Numbered from the stretch's first letter, positions 7,292 to 16,394 are shown. The stretch: DNA of 64,000 bases from Anaerolineae bacterium (GCA_023382535.1 JAHDWA010000028.1:46880-110879), one strand, 5' to 3'. Program-made: numbers and translations. The notes: a model not told the origin generated them from the sequence alone.

Positions 7292-8353
7292 ATGGCTACT
7301 GATGTACATGCTCGCGAACAGCGGCTGCGCAAACAAGCCGAATTACAATCGCTTCTTCTCAACCTGGCCAATTTGAGAAAGCAAGAAGCCACGTATATCG
7401 AGGCCTCGGCTGGTCTGCCGGAGTTCCTGGTCCGCCAGATTACTGAACTGCGCCAGGAGATCAGGGCGGTTGAAGATGAACTCCTGACCCTTAATGACGA
7501 GACGATTAAAACTCCGGCTCGCCAGTTTTATCGTGAAGCTTTTGAAGCTGAGCTCAGCGGGGATTACGATAAGGCCATCAAGCTTTACAAGAGCGCCTCT
7601 CATTATAATCATCCTGATGCCGGGGTGGCTATCCGCAGCGTCCGCTATGCTCGAAAAGTGGCCCAAAACAAAGCAGCCGGGGCAGGTCGAACGTGGAGTC
7701 CGCCGGGATCTACCCGTCAAACCAGGAACCGGCTCTTGATCGGGCTGGCTATGCTGCTGCTGCTGATCCTTGTGGGGGTTATTCTCAGCGCGGGCGGCCT
7801 CTTTGCCCCACCGCCAGAAACAGCTTCGTTAGGGCCTACCGCTACTTTCACCGCCCCGGCGGTTATCCTGATTATTCCCGATACGGCTACCCCCATTCCC
7901 TCGGCCACCCCCACCTCTACCCCAACGCCTACCCCCACCCATACCCCACGTCCGACGACAACGACTGAAACAGCGCCCACAGACACGCCTACCGCAGCCC
8001 CAACCCTTAGACCGGCGCCCAGGATTGTAGGACCGACCAATAATATGGTCTGGCTGGATGGAGCCGTAGTTTTTGAATTTGGCACTGTGGATTTAGCCTA
8101 CGATGAGTTATACTGCGTGAACACCCTGAGAGGGTTTGACCAAACCAATACCGAGAATTGGAGTTTCCCTCCCACCGGGAGTAAGGAACCGGCTATTGCC
8201 ATCGAGGCCAACGTGTTTCGGGTGGCCAAAGCTCAAGATATGCGCTGTATTGTCTGGTCAGGCAGCATCGGTAAAGGCTCCTGCGAGAATATTATCAGCT
8301 ACAGCACTGAAGAACGAGTGATTGGCCTCCCGCAACCATGCCGGTTTAAATAA
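7292..8353 (+). CDS. membrane protein with coiled-coil effector-associated-type head and P/T-rich linker
   Basis: 353 aa. Residues 1-75 are helical with coiled-coil periodicity (LLNLANLRKQEATYIEASAG, then LPEFLVRQITELRQEIRAVE). Residues 76-125 may hold a short TPR-like pair (AFEAELSGDYDKAIKLYKSA). A single membrane helix follows (LLIGLAMLLLLILVGVILSA, about 148-170), then a Pro/Thr-rich linker (about 195-245) and a ~100-residue extracytoplasmic domain with three Cys. The head resembles helical adaptor modules in Chloroflexota NACHT, CHAT and TIR proteins and matches the start of the protein at 54900. I do not recognise the outer domain. Start ATG 7292 is the first possible; no strong ribosome site. 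Function unknown; a membrane sensor or anchor is a guess. Confidence 0.7.
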   Translation: MATDVHAREQRLRKQAELQSLLLNLANLRKQEATYIEASAGLPEFLVRQITELRQEIRAVEDELLTLNDETIKTPARQFYREAFEAELSGDYDKAIKLYKSASHYNHPDAGVAIRSVRYARKVAQNKAAGAGRTWSPPGSTRQTRNRLLIGLAMLLLLILVGVILSAGGLFAPPPETASLGPTATFTAPAVILIIPDTATPIPSATPTSTPTPTPTHTPRPTTTTETAPTDTPTAAPTLRPAPRIVGPTNNMVWLDGAVVFEFGTVDLAYDELYCVNTLRGFDQTNTENWSFPPTGSKEPAIAIEANVFRVAKAQDMRCIVWSGSIGKGSCENIISYSTEERVIGLPQPCRFK

Positions 8354-8375
8354 TCACTCCTTAGAAAATAAACCT

Positions 8376-8424
8376 GGAGTGCAAACCTTGGTTTGCCAAT
8401 AAATCAAAGCAAACTTTGGACTCC
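8376..8424. repeat. nested palindrome, GGAGTGCA family
   Basis: GCAAACC (8381-8387) and GGTTTGC (8390-8396) pair around TT; outer arms GGAGT (8376-8380) and ACTCC (8420-8424) enclose this and a further GCAAACTTTGG. Lies just after the stop of the 7292 gene. Related palindromes occur at 1270, 42364 and 48497. Confidence 0.6.
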
Positions 8425-8485
8425 ATGTTCATCCTTGGTGGCGTACCACAGGTTCGTGAACACTCCTCTGTAAATTTCCCCAAAG

Positions 8486-8510
8486 CCTGGAGCTTCTGTC
8501 CAGGTTTTTT
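8486..8510 (+). terminator. rho-independent terminator
   Basis: Stem CCTGGA (8486-8491) / TCCAGG (8499-8504), seven-base loop, followed directly by six T. It ends the transcript of the 7292 gene. Confidence 0.8.
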
Positions 8511-8566
8511 ATTGGTCGTGAAGAATAAGAATCTCAAAAATTCATTCTGGCTTCTACTAGATATTG

Positions 8567-8575
8567 TGTTATAAT
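8567..8575 (+). promoter_or_regulatory. extended -10 promoter for xpt-guaA
   Basis: TGTTATAAT at 8567-8575 is a full extended -10 element. No good -35 box is present 17 bases upstream. The transcript would carry a leader of about 100 bases. Confidence 0.5.
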
Positions 8576-8617
8576 GTTATTTGACCACAATATATTGAAG
8601 TATCTCTCCCAAAATAG

Positions 8618-8672
8618 TTGTCATAATATTTGAATCTGCTGGACCTCTGTGGTAAAATTAAATTGTCATAAT
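8618..8672 (+). promoter_or_regulatory. TTGTCATAAT direct repeats in the xpt leader
   Basis: The ten-mer TTGTCATAAT occurs at 8618-8627 and 8663-8672, 45 bases apart, between the promoter and the xpt start. Could be a repressor site pair. The leader does not show the purine-riboswitch core pattern. Confidence 0.35.
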
Positions 8673-8684
8673 GTCGGGAGGTTT

Positions 8685-9269
8685 ATGGAAGCTTTAAAAG
8701 AACGTATCCGGCGCGAGGGCAAAAATCTGGGACGGGGCATTCTCAAGGTGGATAGTTTTATTAATCACCAGGTTGACCCGGCCTTGATGCTGGCCGCAGG
8801 GGGCGCTCTGGCGGCTCATTTTGGGGCGCTGGGTATCACCAAAGTCCTCACCGCCGAAATTTCTGGCATTGCGCCGGCCCTGACGACCGCCCTGGCCCTG
8901 GGCGTGCCGGTGGTTTATGGCCGGAAAACCAAGCCGATTACCATGCCGGAGGAGGTCTACGTAGCCAGCGCTCCTTCTCACACCAAAGGCCAGGAAGTCC
9001 AACTGATGGTCTCCCCTGAATTTTTGACCAGCCGCGATAAAGTTCTGATCATTGACGATTTTCTGGCCACCGGCGACACGATTCTGGCCCTGGTGCGGCT
9101 GGCCCAACGGGCTGGCGCCGAGGTTATCGGCGTGGGCGCGGTCATCGAAAAATCTTTCGAAGGCGGTCGCGCCAAGCTGGAAGCGCTGGGCCTGCGGGTC
9201 CGCTCTCTGGCCGTCATCGCCAAAATGACCGACGATGAAATTATCTTTGCCGAAGGGACATCCCCGTGA
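8685..9269 (+). CDS. xpt: xanthine phosphoribosyltransferase
   Basis: 194 aa from ATG 8685, preceded by GGGAGG at 8676-8681; the open frame runs further upstream to 8649, but without a ribosome site. Transfers phosphoribose from PRPP to xanthine, giving XMP for GMP synthesis. Visible: the start [12 protein letters not shown] typical of Xpt, an ISGIAPAL segment, and the PRPP-binding loop [13 protein letters not shown]. Length equals the 190-195 aa of Bacillus Xpt. Its stop overlaps the GTG start of guaA, so XMP production and XMP amination are translationally coupled. Adenine phosphoribosyltransferase is the nearest alternative, but the N-terminus and partner favour Xpt. Confidence 0.93.
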   Translation: MEALKERIRREGKNLGRGILKVDSFINHQVDPALMLAAGGALAAHFGALGITKVLTAEISGIAPALTTALALGVPVVYGRKTKPITMPEEVYVASAPSHTKGQEVQLMVSPEFLTSRDKVLIIDDFLATGDTILALVRLAQRAGAEVIGVGAVIEKSFEGGRAKLEALGLRVRSLAVIAKMTDDEIIFAEGTSP

Positions 9270-10831
9270 CCACAGCGCCGCGTGAGGCCGTAGTGATCCT
9301 TGATTTTGGCTCGCAGTACAGCCAGCTCATTGCCCGCCGGGTGCGCGAACTGGAGGTGTACTGTGAGTTGATCCCGTATAACGCTCCCGCCGCCGAAATC
9401 AGCCGGCTCAATCCTCTCGGTTTTATCTTATCGGGCGGGCCGGCCAGTGTCTACGCTAAAGACGCGCCGCACCTGCCGGATTTTGTTTTAACAACCCAAA
9501 AACCAATCCTGGGCATCTGCTACGGGATGCAATTATTGGCCTATCACCTGGGCGGCCAGGTTGACCCGGGTCAGGAACGGGAATACGGCCCGGCTGAAAT
9601 CAAGCTGGTCGGCCTGGACAATCCCCTTTTTGCCCCGCTCTACAGGTCACGCTCGACGCTCTCCGTCTGGATGAGCCACGGCGACCGGGTGACTCGCCTG
9701 CCGGCGGGGTTTCACAGTCTGGCCGAATCCGAAAATTCGCCTCACACGGCTATTGGCAACCCGGCGCGCGGGCTGTATGGCCTCCAGTTTCATCCCGAAG
9801 TCACCCACACGCCGCAAGGCAAAGAGCTGCTGCGAGCCTTTTTGTACGGGGTCTGCGGCTGCCAGGGCGGCTGGACGCCCGGCAACTTTATTGAGGAAAG
9901 CATCAGCCAGATCCAGGCCCAAGTTGGGCCGGGAAAAGTAGTCTGCGGGTTATCGGGCGGGGTGGACTCGTCGGTGACAGCCGCTTTACTGCATCGGGCT
10001 ATTGGCAGCCAATTGACCTGCATCTTTGTCAACAATGGCCTGCTGCGTAAAAACGAGCCGGAGCAGGTCGTCCAGACCTTTGAAAAAGAGATGCATGCCC
10101 GCCTGGTCGCCGTGGACGCTACCGAAGATTTTCTCAGCGCCCTGGCCGGTATAACCGACCCGGAAGCCAAGCGCAAAATCATCGGCGAGAAATTCATCCG
10201 CATTTTTGAGGCCGAAGCTTGCCGGCTCGGCCATGTGGATTTTTTGGCTCAGGGAACGCTTTACCCGGATGTGATTGAAAGCGCCAGCCGCAGCCAGCAG
10301 GCCGTGGCAGCCAAAATTAAGACCCATCACAATGTCGGCGGACTGCCGGAGGATATGCAGTTTGAGCTGGTCGAGCCGCTGCGCTATCTCTTCAAGGATG
10401 AGGTCCGGGCCGTGGGCGAGGCGCTGGGCGTGCCCCGGCAGATGGTCTGGCGCCATCCCTTCCCCGGACCGGGCCTGGCGGTACGGGTGCTGGGCGAAGT
10501 CACCTGGGAACGGCTGGAAACACTGCGCGCCGCCGACGCCATTTTGATTGAGGAACTGCACGCGAGCGGTTGGTATGAGCAAACGGCCCAGGCTTTCGCC
10601 GTGCTGCTGCCGGTGCAGAGCGTGGGCGTGATGGGCGACTACCGGACCTATGCCGATGTTATCGCCCTGCGAGCGGTGACTACCGACGATTTTATGACTG
10701 CCGACTGGGCCCGCCTGCCCGCCGATTTACTGGCGCGCCTCAGCAATCGGATTGTTAACGAAGTGCCGGGGGTCAACCGGGTGGTGTACGACATCAGCAG
10801 CAAACCACCGGCGACGATTGAGTGGGAGTAA
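9266..10831 (+). CDS. guaA: GMP synthase (glutamine-hydrolysing)
   Basis: 521 aa. GTG start overlapping the xpt stop (GTGA). Makes GMP from XMP, ATP and glutamine in the cytosol. N-terminal class I amidotransferase domain: [15 protein letters not shown], nucleophile motif GICYGMQ, and the His-Glu pair in [10 protein letters not shown]. Central ATP-pyrophosphatase domain: [11 protein letters not shown]-loop. C-terminal dimerisation domain: [15 protein letters not shown] and an ending close to E. coli GuaA ([10 protein letters not shown]). Full length, no lesion. Second gene of the xpt-guaA purine salvage operon. Confidence 0.98.
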   Translation: MTTAPREAVVILDFGSQYSQLIARRVRELEVYCELIPYNAPAAEISRLNPLGFILSGGPASVYAKDAPHLPDFVLTTQKPILGICYGMQLLAYHLGGQVDPGQEREYGPAEIKLVGLDNPLFAPLYRSRSTLSVWMSHGDRVTRLPAGFHSLAESENSPHTAIGNPARGLYGLQFHPEVTHTPQGKELLRAFLYGVCGCQGGWTPGNFIEESISQIQAQVGPGKVVCGLSGGVDSSVTAALLHRAIGSQLTCIFVNNGLLRKNEPEQVVQTFEKEMHARLVAVDATEDFLSALAGITDPEAKRKIIGEKFIRIFEAEACRLGHVDFLAQGTLYPDVIESASRSQQAVAAKIKTHHNVGGLPEDMQFELVEPLRYLFKDEVRAVGEALGVPRQMVWRHPFPGPGLAVRVLGEVTWERLETLRAADAILIEELHASGWYEQTAQAFAVLLPVQSVGVMGDYRTYADVIALRAVTTDDFMTADWARLPADLLARLSNRIVNEVPGVNRVVYDISSKPPATIEWE

Positions 10832-10840
10832 CGATTAACG

Positions 10841-10895
10841 ATTTTAGATTTTGGATTAAAGTCCGGATGTCAGTTTCCAATCCAAAATCTAAAAT
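10841..10895. repeat. heptamer repeat in inverted orientation (17-bp stem)
   Basis: Bases 10841-10857 (ATTTTAGATTTTGGATT) and 10879-10895 are perfect reverse complements with a 21-base loop. Both arms are built from the ATTTTRG heptamer. Lies between guaA and the next gene; no T-run, so possibly a folded repeat tolerated in the intercistronic RNA. Confidence 0.8.
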
Positions 10896-10912
10896 CCAAA
10901 ATAGGAGGTTCT

Positions 10913-13423
10913 ATGACCGCCGAAATTACAACCGTCATTGGCCAGCTTAACATTGTGGGAGGCAATTGGCGCGGCGATGCGCCCAACCAGGTGGCCGTGC
11001 GCGAGCCAAAATCGGCGGGAACGCCCGGCGCGGGCAAGGGTGATTTGTTTATCCTGGTCGAGGTGCGCGGAGCCAAATCAGATTACAGGACGCTGGAGCA
11101 AAAACTGGCCGGCCTGATCCGTGACACCTATTATTTGGATCAGGGTTCGGTAACTGCCAGCCTGCGCCGCGCGCTCCAGGCAGCGGGCGACCAACTTTAT
11201 GAGCGCAATCTCCAGGTCGGGGTAGATGAGCGCGTGATTGCCGGAGCGGTCGCCGTGGTGATGAGCGGCGAGGATGCCTTTGCAGCCCAAATCGGGCCGG
11301 CAGCCCTGTTTGGGGTATTAGGCGACCGTGTCCAGCGCTACCCGGCCCAATCCGTCTGGCTGGATGAAGCTCTGCCGCCGCGCCCGGCAAAAGGACAGCG
11401 CAGCGCCGACGACGTCAACGAGTCGGCTTTAGGCATCCAGGCGATTGTCGAGCCGAATCTTTACCACTTGCGGGTCAGTCCGCAGGATGTCCTGGTTCTG
11501 GCCGACAGCGGCCTGGCCGGCCAACTGCCCCTCAGCGATGTGGCCAGGGCGGTAGCGGGACAAAACATCAAAGCAGCCATCAAAAACCTGGGGCAGGTAG
11601 CCCAGGCCAGCAACTGCTCAGCCCTGGCCTTGATGGTTGTCGAAGAAACGCCTTCAACTCTTGGCTCTTTTTTGAAAAAGAATGCACCGCCAGCTTCGCG
11701 CAGGGGAACGGCTGCCGAAGCCGAAGCGGCAGTCGAAGCGATGGCCGAGACGCAGCCGGCTTTTGGAGGCAGGCCGACAGGCAAGACCCGGTCCAGCTCA
11801 TCCCCCCAAGTCCAATGGCTGGGAGTCTTCTCTAAAAAACCTGCGCCAGCCGGTGAAACAGAAGAAGACGAAGGCGTTGAGGATAATTTTTCCCAGGAGG
11901 AAGACAGCTCGCCACCTCCAAAAGTTCGGGCATCTGGGCGGAGTGCTGCACCCAGAGAAAGTTACTACGCCGAGGAGAAAACGGCGCGTGAAGCCAAAGT
12001 TATGGCCTCGGTGGCGCACGGTTCAAACTTTGAGCCGGAACTACGGCGGATGCATCCTGCTGAACGACCGGCGGTCTCGCCCGGCGGGATTTTTCGCTGG
12101 TTAAGTATGATTGTTTTGCTGCCCCTGGCCCTGCTGGGGCGGGGGGTGAGCGCCATGTTCAAGCTGGGTTCAGGAGAGGCAGAGGGTCATGGTCAGCGCC
12201 TGGCCGGGGCGCAGGCTTATCGGCAGCAGCCGGCGGCAGCGCCGCTCCTCTCGTGGAAGTTGTTGCTTGTTATATCTCTGGCCATTCCCCTCCTGGTTGG
12301 GCTGATTGTCGGCATTATTTACTGGCAAAAGGGCCGGCAGCGTGAGGCGGAGTACACTGAATTTGTGACCGGCGCTCAAAACAAATTTCAACAAGCGCAA
12401 ACCGCTGACCCCAGCGCCGCCCTGGGCTTTATGGCCGAGGCTGAAACCTTGCTGCTTGAAGCCGAAAAAATTAAAGCCGGTCAGCCAGAAATTACCGAGC
12501 TGCGCCAAAAAATGGCCGAGCAAACCGATCATGTCGGCAATGTGCAGCGGCTGTATTACTTGCCGCAACTGCGCCAGTACACCGACGAGGGCACCCAGCT
12601 CAAAGGCCTTTTGGTCCAGGGAGTTGAATTGTATGTACTCGACGCCGGGACTGACCGCATTTTCCATCACCGCCTGGACGATCTGGGCGAGGCGCTGCTG
12701 CCGGATGACCAATCGCTCCTGGTGGTCTCACGCGGGCAGGCCGTGGATAGTGTAACGGTAGGCGATTTACTGGGGATGACCTGGATGCCGGCAGGCGGCA
12801 ACCGCCAAACCAGCGATTTGATTGTGCTGAACAGCACCGGCTTGTTGGAGTACAACTCCAGTTGGGGCATTACCACCTCTACCCTGGCCACGCCTGCCAC
12901 TCCGTTTGGGCTGCCGGCGGCGGTAGACAGCTTTTTTGGCAACTTTTACATCCTGGACCCTCCGGCCAACAAGCTGTGGCGCTATATCCCCACCGCCGAT
13001 GGCTACAGCGCCGCCCCGGAAAGTTATTTTCCCGCCAACCAGCCTATTGATTTGACGGGCAGCGTTGATCTGGCTATTGATGGAGCGGTTTATATCCTTT
13101 ACAAGGATGGCCGAATCAGCAAGTTCGAAGGGGGTCAGCAGGCCGGATTTAACCTGACCGGGCTGGATAAGCCCTTGAGCAATCCGGTGGCAATCTTCAC
13201 CGCCCCTAATGAGTTGGTCCAGCATATCTATGTCGCCGATGCCGGCAACCGGCGGGTGGTCCAGCTTAATAAAGATGGCGCTTTTGTCCGCCAATTCAAA
13301 CCGCGCGAAGGGGAAGGGGTATCTTTTGCCGACCTCCAAGATATTTTTGTGGACGAAATTGGCGGCCGGCTCTATGTTCTGGACAGCAACAACCTCTATG
13401 TCGGCAATATTCCCAACGAGTAA
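10913..13423 (+). CDS. PP2C-like domain, membrane helix and beta-propeller protein
   Basis: 836 aa; ATG 10913 follows AGGAGG. Residues 1-250 read like a PP2C-type phosphatase fold (KGDLFILVEVRG, VIAGAVAVVMSGEDAFAAQIGPAALFGVLGDRV, SPQDVLVLADSGL), but the acidic metal-binding motifs are poorly kept (no DGMGG), so activity is doubtful. An acidic, Ser/Pro-rich low-complexity region spans 255-390, a membrane segment lies near 445-470 (LLLVISLAIPLLVGLIVGII), a helical region follows, and the last ~280 residues look like NHL/beta-propeller blades (YVADAGNRRVVQLNKDGAFV). Probably a membrane sensor with a cytoplasmic phosphatase-like domain and an outer propeller. A terminator follows. No experimental homologue known to me. 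Confidence 0.65.
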   Translation: MTAEITTVIGQLNIVGGNWRGDAPNQVAVREPKSAGTPGAGKGDLFILVEVRGAKSDYRTLEQKLAGLIRDTYYLDQGSVTASLRRALQAAGDQLYERNLQVGVDERVIAGAVAVVMSGEDAFAAQIGPAALFGVLGDRVQRYPAQSVWLDEALPPRPAKGQRSADDVNESALGIQAIVEPNLYHLRVSPQDVLVLADSGLAGQLPLSDVARAVAGQNIKAAIKNLGQVAQASNCSALALMVVEETPSTLGSFLKKNAPPASRRGTAAEAEAAVEAMAETQPAFGGRPTGKTRSSSSPQVQWLGVFSKKPAPAGETEEDEGVEDNFSQEEDSSPPPKVRASGRSAAPRESYYAEEKTAREAKVMASVAHGSNFEPELRRMHPAERPAVSPGGIFRWLSMIVLLPLALLGRGVSAMFKLGSGEAEGHGQRLAGAQAYRQQPAAAPLLSWKLLLVISLAIPLLVGLIVGIIYWQKGRQREAEYTEFVTGAQNKFQQAQTADPSAALGFMAEAETLLLEAEKIKAGQPEITELRQKMAEQTDHVGNVQRLYYLPQLRQYTDEGTQLKGLLVQGVELYVLDAGTDRIFHHRLDDLGEALLPDDQSLLVVSRGQAVDSVTVGDLLGMTWMPAGGNRQTSDLIVLNSTGLLEYNSSWGITTSTLATPATPFGLPAAVDSFFGNFYILDPPANKLWRYIPTADGYSAAPESYFPANQPIDLTGSVDLAIDGAVYILYKDGRISKFEGGQQAGFNLTGLDKPLSNPVAIFTAPNELVQHIYVADAGNRRVVQLNKDGAFVRQFKPREGEGVSFADLQDIFVDEIGGRLYVLDSNNLYVGNIPNE

Positions 13424-13486
13424 ATTAAGCGCCTGATAGAAACTTACGTCATCAAAATAGTTGCCCTCGAGGCAAAAGTGTCCAAA

Positions 13487-13513
13487 AACCTCGAATGAGT
13501 TCGAGGTTTTTTT
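13487..13513 (+). terminator. rho-independent terminator
   Basis: Stem AACCTCGAA (13487-13495) / TTCGAGGTT (13500-13508), four-base loop, then a T7 run overlapping the stem end. Separates the PP2C-like gene from the PTS operon. Confidence 0.9.
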
Positions 13514-13529
13514 GTTGAAACAGAAGGCT

Positions 13530-13632
13530 ATTCACACTTGCCAAAAACTCTTCACATTATTGAATTTTCCTCTTGACAAAGTTACAAAAGAGATTTATAA
13601 TAAATTCACACCTGCTAATAAAAATTCACATT
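13530..13632 (+). promoter_or_regulatory. paired direct-repeat operators flanking the SorC-gene promoter
   Basis: Two 29-base copies, 13530-13558 and 13604-13632, agree at 23 positions. Both begin ATTCACAC and end TTCACATT. One lies upstream of the -35 box, the other downstream of the -10 box; starts are 74 bases apart, about seven helical turns. This suits a tetrameric SorC-family regulator looping the DNA over its own promoter. Repeats seen; binding by the 13651 product is inferred. Confidence 0.6.
13573..13601 (+). promoter_or_regulatory. consensus sigma70 promoter of the PTS operon regulator
   Basis: TTGACA 13573-13578, TATAAT 13596-13601, 17-base spacer: a perfect match to consensus. 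Sits between the two direct-repeat operators. Confidence 0.85.
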
Positions 13633-13650
13633 TTCTACTAAGGTATCATC

Positions 13651-14604
13651 ATGGAAGATGACCGATTGGAACTACTAGGGCAAGTAGCATCTTGGTACTA
13701 TGAGGACAATATGGACCAATCTGTTATTGCCGAGCGGATTGGAAAATCGCGTTCCATGGTTTCCAGGATCTTACAGGAGGCCCGTGAAGCGGGCCTGGTA
13801 GAAATTAAAGTAATCTTTCCCCTCAAAAGAGACAGCGACTTAGAAGCCCGCCTCTGCCAAACATTTAACCTTGCTCACGCCTATATCCTCGCTAATCCCC
13901 CTGATGATGAGCAGCTTCTCCGGCAGCGCTTAGGGAGTTTGGGAGCACGCTGCCTTCAAGATCACCTTCGTGATGGTATTAAAATTGGCCTTGGTTCGGG
14001 AACAACCGTTCACCAGGTCGTTCGAGCCATGCCGGTTATGGAGTTGAAAAATGTCCAAGTCATTCAAATTTCCGGCGCTATTGGCAGCGGCAGCCCGGCG
14101 TTCGATGGTTCCGAGCTTACGCGTTGGCTGTCCGAGAAGTTATCGGCTACTTATCATGTGCTTTATGCCCCTCTGGTTGTTAAAGACGAAGCCCTGGCCG
14201 AGTCTTTGCTGCAAGATCCGACCATTGCTGATACCTTAACCCAGGCCAGCCAGGTGGACCTGGCCTTGATTGGGATTGGCACGCTTGACCCCGCCCTTTC
14301 CAGCTTACAACGAGTCGGATATCTTAACGAGACAGATTTGGCTGCCTTACATCAAATTGGGGCCGTCGGCGATATTTTGTCTCGCCACTTTGATCGGCAA
14401 GGGAAACCGGTTGACCTTCCGGCCAATCGCCGTGCGATCAGTTTAGATTTAGCCACCATCCGCTCTATTCCCACTGTTATCGCCGTAGCCGGCAATGCCA
14501 TCAAAGCTCCGGCAATTTTGGCAGCTTTACGGGGCGGTTTTATTAAAGTATTAGTTACCGACAGCCTCACAACCGCCCAGATTTTGGCCTTACACGGAGG
14601 ATAA
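13651..14604 (+). CDS. SorC/DeoR-family sugar-binding transcriptional regulator
   Basis: 317 aa from ATG 13651. N-terminal helix-turn-helix (VASWYYEDNMDQSVIAERIG and SRSMVSRILQEAREAGLVEI) with the SorC-type start, then a sugar-phosphate effector domain of the NagB/CoiA fold (KIGLGSGTTVHQVVRAMP, LALIGIGTL, VTDSLTTAQILAL). SorC proteins are usually tetramers that bind phosphorylated sugars and control adjacent sugar operons. It heads the PTS operon, 5 bases before gutM, and likely binds the direct repeats around its own promoter. Effector presumably the phosphorylated product of the transporter; identity not deducible. Confidence 0.92.
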   Translation: MEDDRLELLGQVASWYYEDNMDQSVIAERIGKSRSMVSRILQEAREAGLVEIKVIFPLKRDSDLEARLCQTFNLAHAYILANPPDDEQLLRQRLGSLGARCLQDHLRDGIKIGLGSGTTVHQVVRAMPVMELKNVQVIQISGAIGSGSPAFDGSELTRWLSEKLSATYHVLYAPLVVKDEALAESLLQDPTIADTLTQASQVDLALIGIGTLDPALSSLQRVGYLNETDLAALHQIGAVGDILSRHFDRQGKPVDLPANRRAISLDLATIRSIPTVIAVAGNAIKAPAILAALRGGFIKVLVTDSLTTAQILALHGG

Positions 14605-14609
14605 AAGCA

Positions 14610-15044
14610 ATGGATATAATTACCAACAATCTTGGCTTCATCTTCTTGGTTTTGGTGGCACTCTGGCTCATTCAATTTGGCCTAGCTTACCGGCAAATGC
14701 GCCATTTTTACCAACGGATGATTACCCTGCGCCGGAGCGGCTTGACCGCTGTTGGGCTGAGTGGGAATCGTTACAAGGGAAGAGCCTACGCGGTGCTCAC
14801 GATTGACGAAGATGACCGGATCATCCACGCTGAGCAGTTTTCTGGTTGGACGGTATTTGCCCAGTTAAAACCCATACCTCAATTGATCGGTATGTCTTTG
14901 CAGGAATTGTTAAACAACGAGGCAGGCCTCCCCGTATCTAAAAAGCTGCGACCTGCCTTTGCGAATGCCGCCCGCGATCTGCAAGCCGCAAGAGATAAAG
15001 GGAAAGTTAATACCTTTTCTCAAGCCAACCTGGGGATTGCTTGA
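14610..15044 (+). CDS. gutM: glucitol operon activator-like protein GutM
   Basis: 144 aa. An N-terminal membrane helix (LGFIFLVLVALWLIQFGLAY) precedes a soluble domain starting RQMRHFYQRM and containing GNRYKGRAYAVLTIDEDDRI. This is the GutM/SrlM family, which in enterobacteria activates the glucitol (sorbitol) PTS operon. Position between a SorC-type regulator and glucitol-type EII genes matches the usual gutR/gutM-gutA order. How GutM acts is not well established; the membrane helix suggests it could report on the transporter. Family call good. Confidence 0.85.
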   Translation: MDIITNNLGFIFLVLVALWLIQFGLAYRQMRHFYQRMITLRRSGLTAVGLSGNRYKGRAYAVLTIDEDDRIIHAEQFSGWTVFAQLKPIPQLIGMSLQELLNNEAGLPVSKKLRPAFANAARDLQAARDKGKVNTFSQANLGIA

Positions 15045-15241
15045 TTATCGGATAAGTTTGTAACGTTAACTTCAAATCTGAACTCCTCACAGTATTGCCA
15101 CAGATTTACTCACCGTAGAAGCAAGTTACAACGATGTAATTGGGTAGGAGGTGCTAATAAGACAATGCCATAGCTGAGAAGGTTTGGGAAACATTTTGTG
15201 GTAAAAATCTTTAAAAATGTAAAAATGAGGAGACTTACACT

Positions 15242-15802
15242 ATGGATTCGTTGGTTTGGTTAGCCGAACATTTCATCGGCATGTTTAAGCAAGGTGGCGA
15301 CGTATTCGTCGGTCTGGTGACAGGCATTGTTCCGCTGTTAATTATCTTGTTGACAGCGGTCAATGCCCTGATTGCCTTAATCGGCGTTGAGCGAATTAAC
15401 AAGGTAGGAGAATGGGCCGCGCGCCCGGGGCTGGTTTTCTACCCGATCCGTTACCTGGTCTTACCCGTCGTATCGGTCTTCTTCCTAACCAACCCGATGG
15501 CTTATACCATGGGTCGTTTCTTGCCGGAGCGGTATAAGCCGGCCTTCTATGATGCGGCTGTCTCTTATGTGCATCCACCGGTAGGTATTTTTCCCCACAT
15601 CAACCCAGGCGAACTGTTTGTCTGGCTGGGCATTGCGGCCGGTATTGAGGCTTTGGGGCTTTCGCCGGTGCCGCTGGCCATCCGCTATTTACTGATCGGC
15701 ATGGTCGTCATTTTCATTCGCGGTATTGTCACCGAACGGATTACGGCGATCATGTGGGCGCGTAAGGGCGAAAAAGAGATGGCCGCCGCGGCTGCTAAAT
15801 AA
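15242..15802 (+). CDS. srlA: PTS glucitol/sorbitol-type EIIC subunit
   Basis: 186 aa; GAGGAG lies 11 bases upstream of ATG 15242. Hydrophobic with about four membrane spans (VTGIVPLLIILLTAVNALIA, YLVLPVVSVFFLTNP, FVWLGIAAGIEALGL, LIGMVVIFIRGI). GVERI, NPMAYTMGRFLPE and YVHPPVGIFPHINPGE are hallmarks of the SrlA/GutA EIIC of the glucitol family. Forms the membrane channel together with the EIIC2 product that follows. The 200-base gap before it (15045-15241) shows no clear promoter. Substrate likely a polyol or related sugar; glucitol itself is not proven, since no typical SrlD follows. Confidence 0.93.
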   Translation: MDSLVWLAEHFIGMFKQGGDVFVGLVTGIVPLLIILLTAVNALIALIGVERINKVGEWAARPGLVFYPIRYLVLPVVSVFFLTNPMAYTMGRFLPERYKPAFYDAAVSYVHPPVGIFPHINPGELFVWLGIAAGIEALGLSPVPLAIRYLLIGMVVIFIRGIVTERITAIMWARKGEKEMAAAAAK

Positions 15803-15831
15803 ATAAATAAATCTAAGAGAGGTAAATAATC

Positions 15832-16365
15832 ATGGAAAAGTTCTTGGCTAGTTTCGGACGTGGTGTTGGTAAAATTGTCGGCACTTTGTATCAAGCGGGA
15901 CGCGAGTCGATTGATCAGGTGCTGAAGAATATTCTCCCGTTCATGGCTTTCATTTCGCTGGTGATCGGCATCGTCGTCTATACCGGCCTCAACAATGCCG
16001 TGGCCAGTGTGCTGTCGCCGTTGGCAGGCAGCCTGATTGGGCTAATCATCATTTCCGTTATCTGCTCCATTCCGTTCTGGTCGCCGCTGTTAGGTCCAGG
16101 CGCCGTGATTGCCCAGGTGACGGCCACCCTGTTAGGCAGCACTTTGATTGCCAACGGGTCTGTTCATCCCAGTATGGCTCTGCCGGCCCTGTTTGCCATC
16201 AATCCACAAGTCGGCGCTGACTTTATCCCCGTTGGCCTGGCCCTGGGCGAAGCCGAACCGGAAACCGTTGAGGTAGGCGTGCCGGCCATCCTGTTTTCGC
16301 GCATGATTACGGGGCCAATTGCGGTGGTTCTGGCCTGGTTGGCCAGCTTTGGCTTATATAGTTAG
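15832..16365 (+). CDS. srlE: PTS glucitol/sorbitol-type EIIC2 domain as a separate protein
   Basis: 177 aa. Corresponds to the C-terminal membrane half of E. coli SrlE (EIIBC): GRESIDQVLKNILPFMAFIS, LLGPGAVIAQV, HPSMALPALFAINPQVGADF, IPVGLALGEAEPETVEVGVP all match that half. The EIIB half is not fused; it is encoded downstream at 16459 with its own start. RBS GAGAGG precedes ATG 15832. With the 15242 product it makes the complete sugar channel. The name srlE covers only this half of the E. coli gene. Confidence 0.9.
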   Translation: MEKFLASFGRGVGKIVGTLYQAGRESIDQVLKNILPFMAFISLVIGIVVYTGLNNAVASVLSPLAGSLIGLIIISVICSIPFWSPLLGPGAVIAQVTATLLGSTLIANGSVHPSMALPALFAINPQVGADFIPVGLALGEAEPETVEVGVPAILFSRMITGPIAVVLAWLASFGLYS

Positions 16366-16394
16366 ACTTGTTAAGTAAAGCTTTCTCAAAGTTT

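Noticed and set aside
8575..8684. Purine riboswitch before xpt
   Set aside because: The conserved loop and junction bases of the purine aptamer are not present.
13461..13661. Open frame of 66 codons before the SorC-type regulator
   Set aside because: It covers the terminator, both operators and the promoter, so it is not coding.
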